Assembly: GCA_016844485.1 (NCBI GenBank)
Contig: JAENIZ010000018.1
Span: 1-18,109, forward strand
DNA length: 18,109 bases
Direction of reading: 5' to 3'
Source of the DNA: Gammaproteobacteria bacterium
Lineage (GTDB): Bacteria > Pseudomonadota > Gammaproteobacteria > Eutrophobiales > Eutrophobiaceae
Shown here: in pieces, positions 14,286 through 18,109 of the stretch
How the letters are laid out: every line of letters starts with the position of its first letter
How positions within the stretch are numbered: position 1 is the stretch's first letter
Made by a program: the position numbers and the translations under genes
The notes under the pieces: model-generated
Told to the model about the DNA's origin: nothing
Databases searched by the model: none
The model's input: the letters and a program-made list of their open reading frames with translations, nothing else

Positions 14286-14558
14286 ATGGACCTGAAAGTC
14301 TTCCTGACCGTTTTTACGACGGTGTTCATCGCCGAACTTGGCGACAAAACGCAACTTGCCACGCTGCTGTTCGCTGCGGACAAAAGCGTAAGCAAACTGA
14401 CTGTGTTCACCGCCGCTTCGTTTGCTTTAATCATTGCTGCGGGCATCGGTGTCCTTGCGGGAACAGCGATTTCAAACTATGTCAGTATGAAGCAGCTTAA
14501 TCTGATCGCGGGAATTGGATTTATAGGGATTGGTGTCTGGACGCTAATGCGGGCTTGA
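14286..14558 (+). CDS. UPF0016/TMEM165-GDT1 family, half-size transporter
   Basis: A 90-residue membrane protein with three hydrophobic segments and the family motif E-L-G-D-K-T-Q-L-A in IAELGDKTQLATLLFAA (near residue 17). Most members have two copies of this unit in about 190 residues; this is a one-unit form, which in bacteria is thought to work as a homo- or heterodimer. The family is linked to export of Mn2+ or Ca2+. GAGGT lies 9 nt ahead of the ATG. The end (GIGFIGIGVWTLMRA) is a natural family ending, so I do not call it a truncation. No second half-gene is visible nearby. Confidence 0.88.
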   Translation: MDLKVFLTVFTTVFIAELGDKTQLATLLFAADKSVSKLTVFTAASFALIIAAGIGVLAGTAISNYVSMKQLNLIAGIGFIGIGVWTLMRA

Positions 14559-14666
14559 TGTTTTGTTCAAAATCCGGTCTGTCTATGAGTGAAAATCGTA
14601 TATGATTCCACTTTTAGTTCAATGATATCTTCAAGGCAGTTATATGAAAATTTAGACGGTATGATC

Positions 14667-14870
14667 ATGAAAAATATTATCTACATTCTCTTTTCAATCA
14701 TTTTTATTCTTTCCGCCTGTTCCGATGGTTCCGACAGCAATGAGGGCAAAACAGGCGATCATGTCTGGAAGGGGCAGACAGACACGCTGGAGAAGGCCAA
14801 GGCAGTCGAAGGTGTGATTCAGGACAGCGCGGACGAACAGCGTAAACTGATCGAAGAGCAGACACAGTAA
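14667..14870 (+). CDS. Small hypothetical lipoprotein
   Basis: A 67-residue protein with a signal peptide MKNIIYILFSIIFILSAC ending in the lipobox LSAC (Cys18), so it should be lipidated and membrane-anchored in the periplasm. The mature part has a short flexible stretch (SDGSDSNEGKTG) and then a charged helix, HVWKGQTDTLEKAKAVEGVI, continuing to the end. No Asp directly follows the Cys+1 position (it is Ser), so outer-membrane sorting is expected by the E. coli rule. I prefer the ATG at 14667 (GACGG spaced 7 nt before) to the ATG at 14661; an upstream ATG at 14589 would bury the signal peptide. I do not recognise a function. Confidence 0.7.
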   Translation: MKNIIYILFSIIFILSACSDGSDSNEGKTGDHVWKGQTDTLEKAKAVEGVIQDSADEQRKLIEEQTQ

Positions 14871-14894
14871 CCTTATCAGGAAGTCTTTCAGAAG

Positions 14895-15614
14895 GTGATC
14901 CCGTTACACGACGATAACCCTACCGAAATTACCCCCATAGTGACGATTGTATTTATTGTCATTTGTGTGCTGGTTTATTTCTGGCAGGCATCTCTGGGAA
15001 GTGAAGGCTATCAGGCGGCAATTTACAGTCTTGGCGTTACCCCCGCCGTACTGCTGGATAAGGTCCAGCTACCTGAGGCACTCGCAATTATCCCGGCAGA
15101 ACTCACTGTGGTTACCTCCATGTTTTTACACGGCGGATTTATGCATCTTGCAGGCAACATGCTGTATCTCTGGATCTTCGGTAACAATGTGGAAGATTCC
15201 ATGGGGCATGTACGCTTTGTGATCTTTTATTTTCTGTGTGGCATCGCCGCCGTGATCGGCCAGACACTGCAAAACCCGGAGTCGCAGATCCCGATGATCG
15301 GCGCGAGCGGCGCCATCTCCGGTGTGCTGGGGGCGTATTTGCTTCTCTATCCGCACGCGCGAGTTCTGGTGCTTATTCCCCTGGGGTTTGTCTCGCAAAT
15401 GGTCAGGCTCCCGGCGGGTTGGGTGCTCATATTCTGGTTTGTCATCCAGTTGCTGAGCTCCGCAATGGCGAGTTCTGAAGGAGGCGGCGTTGCCTGGTTC
15501 GCCCATATCGGCGGATTTATCGCCGGGATGTTGCTCATCTCCGTGTTCAAATATCGCCGCATCCCGCTGTTTCATCCTGCCCATGGCCCAGGGCGCCGGC
15601 ATGGAAGGTTGTAA
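14895..15614 (+). CDS. Rhomboid-family intramembrane serine protease
   Basis: A 239-residue membrane protein with about six hydrophobic helices. The catalytic serine is Ser138 in IGASGAISGVLGAYLLLYP, and the catalytic histidine is His204 in WFAHIGGFIAGML. The loop FLHGGFMHLAGNMLYLWIFG carries the conserved H-x-x-x-N pattern with the L1 W-x-F segment. Rhomboids cut transmembrane segments of other proteins. The start is a GTG at 14895 24 nt after the lipoprotein stop; the peptide MIPLHDDNPTEITPIVT is the usual N-terminus of this family branch. It ends with a basic tail (RRHGRL). Substrate unknown. Confidence 0.92.
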   Translation: MIPLHDDNPTEITPIVTIVFIVICVLVYFWQASLGSEGYQAAIYSLGVTPAVLLDKVQLPEALAIIPAELTVVTSMFLHGGFMHLAGNMLYLWIFGNNVEDSMGHVRFVIFYFLCGIAAVIGQTLQNPESQIPMIGASGAISGVLGAYLLLYPHARVLVLIPLGFVSQMVRLPAGWVLIFWFVIQLLSSAMASSEGGGVAWFAHIGGFIAGMLLISVFKYRRIPLFHPAHGPGRRHGRL

Positions 15615-15691
15615 CGATCAGACGCAGCGATGTACATTTACTGGCACCAGACTTGAGCTGGTTATTTTTGATTCAATCAGGGTAAAACATC

Positions 15692-16144
15692 ATGAACCTC
15701 AATAAAGATAAAGTCATAGGTTTACTCAACCAAATCATGGAATTTGAACTGGCGGGAGTGGTCCGTTACACGCATTACGCATTGATGGTGTACGGCTATA
15801 ACAGGATTCCCATTACCGGGTGGCTGCGTGAACAGGCACAGGAAAGTCTCAAACACGCTGATCGCGCGGGCGAGTTGATTACGCTTTTAGGTGGGCATCC
15901 GTCATTGTCTATTGGCCCTCTGCTTGAAACCCATAAACACGATATCGGCGATATCCTGCAGGAGTCTCTGGAGAATGAATCAAATGCCAAGTCGGTCTAC
16001 TATAAGTTACTCGAGGAAGTGAAGGGCAAATCGGTTTTGCTGGAGGAATATGCGCGTGAACTCATTGTTCAGGAAGAAATGCATGAGGATGAAGTGAACA
16101 AGATGCTGCGCAAGCCCGGCGACATCAAGGCTTACACACCGTAA
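15692..16144 (+). CDS. Ferritin-like (bacterioferritin-type) protein
   Basis: A 150-residue four-helix-bundle protein. Carboxylate and histidine positions for a di-iron centre are visible: Glu19 in EFELAGVVRYTHYA, QESLKHAD (Glu51, His55), ENESNAKSVYY in the third helix, and the E-x-x-H in QEEMHEDEV in the fourth. Aligned on the K-H-A-D segment, classical Bfr has Glu in front of M-K-H, but here that position is Ser52, with the Glu one residue earlier. It could store iron or act as a peroxide-handling ferritin-like protein; whether it is a true ferroxidase is uncertain. A purine-rich AGGG lies about 10 nt before the ATG. It is followed by a bidirectional-looking hairpin and a convergent gene. 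Confidence 0.8.
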   Translation: MNLNKDKVIGLLNQIMEFELAGVVRYTHYALMVYGYNRIPITGWLREQAQESLKHADRAGELITLLGGHPSLSIGPLLETHKHDIGDILQESLENESNAKSVYYKLLEEVKGKSVLLEEYARELIVQEEMHEDEVNKMLRKPGDIKAYTP

Positions 16145-16171
16145 CTCAAAATACCTGTCCAATTCCCAAAT

Positions 16172-16200
16172 AAAAACCCCGCGGCGTGAACCGCGGGGTT
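16172..16200 (-). terminator. Rho-independent terminator for the DUF992 gene
   Basis: AACCCCGCGG (16175-16184), a CGTGAA loop and CCGCGGGGTT (16191-16200) form a perfect 10-bp GC-rich stem. On the minus strand it is followed by TTTTATTT, so it is a strong terminator for the minus-strand DUF992 gene. On the plus strand there is no T-run, though the stem may still help end the ferritin transcript. Confidence 0.88.
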
Positions 16201-16220
16201 AGTCTGAAAGTTACCGGTAA

Positions 16221-16715
16221 TTATTTGGCTGCTTCGATATACAGAAAGCCTATCCCGCCGGAAGCCCCGATACCCGTGTTGGTGCCAAGGGCGAGTGGTT
16301 GCAGACTGACATTCTTGTCACCGCCGCCGATCAACGCCGAGGCGGACAGGCCGATACCCGCTGTAGCGCCCAGGGTGCCGCCGACATACTTGCCGGCCAG
16401 GGCATGTGCACCAGGTTGCACGTCAGCCGAGGCTGCAATCACGGTGAAGGCAAATTTCTCGTTTTCCTTAAAGCTTAAGTCCAGACCCAGGGCAATGCCG
16501 GTTTCGCCAACGTATCTTTCCGTCTTACCCTGATTCTCGTATACGCACCTTACATCTGCGGTTGAATGGATCAGCAGGTTGACCCGCGAGCCGGCGATAA
16601 CGGCGCAGGTAATGATACCGACCTGGATCCCGGACTGTTCTTCGGCACTGGTTATGGGCGATGCAGCCGCCGTCAGGGCGGCGAGCAAGGCAATGGAAAA
16701 TGCTTTGGTTTTCAT
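16221..16715 (-). CDS. DUF992 secreted protein
   Basis: A 164-residue protein with a signal peptide (MKTKAFSIALLAALTAAASP, likely cleavage near ITSA-EE). The mature part matches DUF992: QVGIITCAV, ADVRCVYENQGKTERYVGET, ASADVQPGAHALAGKYVGGT, and glycine-rich repeats GIGLSASALIGGGDKNVSLQPLAL and NTGIGASGGIGFL. It has two cysteines. The function of the family is unknown; the beta-rich, glycine-rich mature part suggests an exported structural or envelope protein. The ATG at 16715 has AAGGAAGGAA 6 nt upstream. The longer reading frame up to 16826 is not needed. It is monocistronic, with the terminator at 16172-16200. Confidence 0.85.
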   Translation of the reverse strand: MKTKAFSIALLAALTAAASPITSAEEQSGIQVGIITCAVIAGSRVNLLIHSTADVRCVYENQGKTERYVGETGIALGLDLSFKENEKFAFTVIAASADVQPGAHALAGKYVGGTLGATAGIGLSASALIGGGDKNVSLQPLALGTNTGIGASGGIGFLYIEAAK

Positions 16716-16814
16716 GTTCGTTCCTTCCTTTGTTATGCAGTTAAAATAGCTGGAAATCATTCGCACAACCCCGGATGCCTTAGGCACCCTGGGGCATAGC
16801 GTTATAGGTAATTT

Positions 16815-16848
16815 TGACAGTCTCATCCCGTTCTGTCGAGACCTGTCA
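16815..16848. repeat. Inverted repeat in the DUF992/lemA intergenic region
   Basis: TGACAGTCTC (16815-16824) and GAGACCTGTCA (16838-16848) are inverted repeats with one extra base, around a 13-nt spacer. They lie in the 262-nt divergent promoter region and could be an operator or a hairpin in a leader. Nearby, ATGCC ... GGCAT (about 16774-16798) forms a second, looser inverted repeat. No regulator can be named. Confidence 0.45.
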
Positions 16849-16977
16849 CATTAACTTGTTATCTATGCACGGCCTTATTAACTTGCCAAGAGGCGGGGTA
16901 TGACTTAGTTTTACTCAAGAATCCTTACTTCCACAACAAGCAACCCGGGCATAACGCCTTTAAATAAGGGGGTCAAC

Positions 16978-17571
16978 ATGGGTATTGGCACGACTATTTT
17001 CCTGGCGGTTGTTATCGGAGCAATTTTCTACGGTATTGCGATCTATAACGGGCTCGTCACCTCCCGCAACCAGTTCAAAAACGCCTTTTCCCAAATAGAC
17101 GTCCAGTTGCAACGGCGTTATGACCTGATCCCGAATCTGGTTGAATCGACGAAGGCCTATATCAAGCATGAACGGGAGACGTTGGAGGCGGTCATCGCCG
17201 CGCGCAACCAGGCACAGACGGCATCGAAGGCAGCGGCGGCACATCCGGAAGACCCCGGCGCCATCGGTGCGCTGGGCAGCGCAGAAGGCGCTTTGGGCGC
17301 AGCCATGGGGCGTTTGTTTGCAGTAATGGAGGCCTATCCCGATCTCAAGGCCAACCAGACCATCCAGCAACTCATGGAGGAACTCTCCTCGACGGAAAAC
17401 AAGGTCGCCTTCTCACGCCAGTTCTTTAACGATTCAGTCATGGCCTACAACAACCAGCGCGAGCAGTTCCCGAATACCTTCATCGCCGGGCCGTTCAACT
17501 TTCAGGAGGCGAAGTTGTTGGATATTGAGACGCCGGAGGCCAAGAAGGCGGTCAAGGTCGCATTTAATTAA
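16978..17571 (+). CDS. LemA family protein
   Basis: A 197-residue protein with one N-terminal transmembrane helix (about residues 5-23) and a helical-bundle body. The family motif runs from IYNGLVTSRNQFKNAFSQID through VQLQRRYDLIPNLVESTKAY to ERETLEAVIAARNQA, and the end has YNNQREQFPNTFIAGPFNF. A strong AAGGGGG lies 7 nt ahead of the ATG. LemA proteins are often encoded with an M48 metallopeptidase, as here, 120 nt downstream. Their biochemical role is unclear; they probably present or regulate the peptidase at the membrane. Confidence 0.95.
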   Translation: MGIGTTIFLAVVIGAIFYGIAIYNGLVTSRNQFKNAFSQIDVQLQRRYDLIPNLVESTKAYIKHERETLEAVIAARNQAQTASKAAAAHPEDPGAIGALGSAEGALGAAMGRLFAVMEAYPDLKANQTIQQLMEELSSTENKVAFSRQFFNDSVMAYNNQREQFPNTFIAGPFNFQEAKLLDIETPEAKKAVKVAFN

Positions 17572-17606
17572 GAAAACTTTGGATGATTCCTGAATTGTTC
17601 TATGTT

Positions 17607-17676
17607 GTCATTCCGGCTTAAGCCGGAATCTAGTCTATATAATTTTCTACTGGATGCCGATATTCACCGGCATGAC
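17607..17676. repeat. REP/MITE-like palindromic element
   Basis: A 70-bp element with GTCAT ... ATGAC ends. The left part contains the perfect 20-bp palindrome ATTCCGGCTTAAGCCGGAAT. The right part, GGATGCCGATATTCACCGGCATGAC, is a diverged inverted copy. The form (GTCAT-x-CCGG ... CCGG-x-AT-x-x-AG) resembles dispersed non-coding repeats seen in many proteobacterial genomes. It sits between lemA and the M48 gene and may act as an mRNA-stabilising or attenuating hairpin. Copy number cannot be seen from this window. Confidence 0.7.
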
Positions 17677-17691
17677 TGAAAACGATAATCC

Positions 17692-18109
17692 ATGAACTTC
17701 TTCGTGCAACAAGACAAGGCCAGGAAAAAGACCTTCATTCTGGTCGTATATTTTATTCTGGCCATCGTCTTGATCGTTGCAGCCGTTAACACCGTTGTCT
17801 TTTTCATTTTTTATTACGCGGCGGATCAGCAACAAACGCCGGAACAATGGCTGGCGCAACCGTATTGGATCTGGATTGCCCTCGCTACCGTAGCGGTCAT
17901 CGGGCTTGGCAGTCTCAAGGACATCATCCGGCTCGGAGGCGGCGGCAAGGCCGTGGCCGAGATGGTGGGTGCAAGACCGGTTAATTCCAGTACCAGGGAC
18001 CCCGCCGAAATTCGTCTCATCAACATTGTGGAAGAAATGTCCATCGCCTCCGGCACACCGCGGCCTGCCTTGTATGTGATGGACGAGGAGCAGGCAATCA
18101 ACGCCTTTG
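17692..18109 (+). CDS. M48-family metallopeptidase, N-terminal part (partial)
   Basis: An open frame from the ATG at 17692 to the end of the window (139 codons). It shows two membrane helices, about residues 14-44 (FILVVYFILAIVLIVAAVN...) and 62-78 (WIWIALATVAVIGLG), then a glycine-rich linker and EIRLINIVEEMSIASG, PALYVMDEEQAINAF. The last stretch is the conserved region just ahead of the HExxH zinc site of HtpX/Ste24-like M48 peptidases; HExxH itself lies beyond the window. The pairing with lemA supports the call. It is likely an inner-membrane protease in protein quality control. Confidence 0.85.
   Translation, partial: MNFFVQQDKARKKTFILVVYFILAIVLIVAAVNTVVFFIFYYAADQQQTPEQWLAQPYWIWIALATVAVIGLGSLKDIIRLGGGGKAVAEMVGARPVNSSTRDPAEIRLINIVEEMSIASGTPRPALYVMDEEQAINAF

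Noticed and set aside
14286..14558. UPF0016 gene as a truncated pseudogene
   Set aside because: One-unit members of about 90 residues are a normal bacterial form, and the protein has a natural end.
1..18109. CRISPR array, tRNA or rRNA genes, insertion sequences, prophage genes
   Set aside because: I looked for spaced direct repeats, tRNA-like cloverleaf sequences and transposase or integrase motifs and saw none.

Overview
The window looks like a chromosomal piece of a gammaproteobacterium with a ubiquinone-based respiratory chain. Evidence for this is the gene order TIGR02449 / zapA / 6S RNA facing ygfB-pepP-ubiH-ubiI, the E. coli-type class of S-adenosylmethionine decarboxylase, a glutaminyl-tRNA synthetase (GlnRS), and the tail of a haem-copper oxidase subunit III followed by a DUF2909 protein. 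Perfect FNR-type boxes indicate a facultative, oxygen-sensing lifestyle. I cannot name the genus.

Layout. Positions 1-350 hold the end of a cytochrome c oxidase operon. Positions 445-3642 hold three consecutive transcription units, each headed by a perfect TTGAT-N4-ATCAA site placed where a class II FNR activator would sit: a membrane-anchored DUF6455-like cysteine protein, a stand-alone paralogue of PTS enzyme I, and a twin-CBS protein followed 1 nt later by a TatA-type protein. This is the most novel-looking block. Positions 3741-5037 (minus strand) hold TIGR02449, zapA, a probable 6S RNA and an EVE-domain gene; the fau gene usually found after 6S RNA is missing. Positions 5247-9553 hold the tightly overlapping operon ygfB-pepP-ubiH-ubiI, then glnS. 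Positions 11329-12620 (minus) hold a VOC protein and speD. Positions 12756-14558 hold a broken purC, a beta-carbonic anhydrase and a half-size UPF0016 transporter. A small lipoprotein, a rhomboid protease and a bacterioferritin-like protein follow up to 16144. A DUF992 secreted protein (minus) with its terminator, then lemA and a truncated M48 peptidase gene, end the window.

Several genes are damaged. The EVE gene carries an in-frame TAA where a Glu is expected, zapA carries a TGA where a Gly is expected, purC lacks about 55 nt including a signature motif and is frameshifted, and the enzyme I paralogue has no ordinary start codon in frame. Either this genome is eroding or the assembly has local errors; read-level data would decide. 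SpeD carries an ancient 20-residue tandem duplication just before its self-cleavage site, which is an intact and unusual feature.
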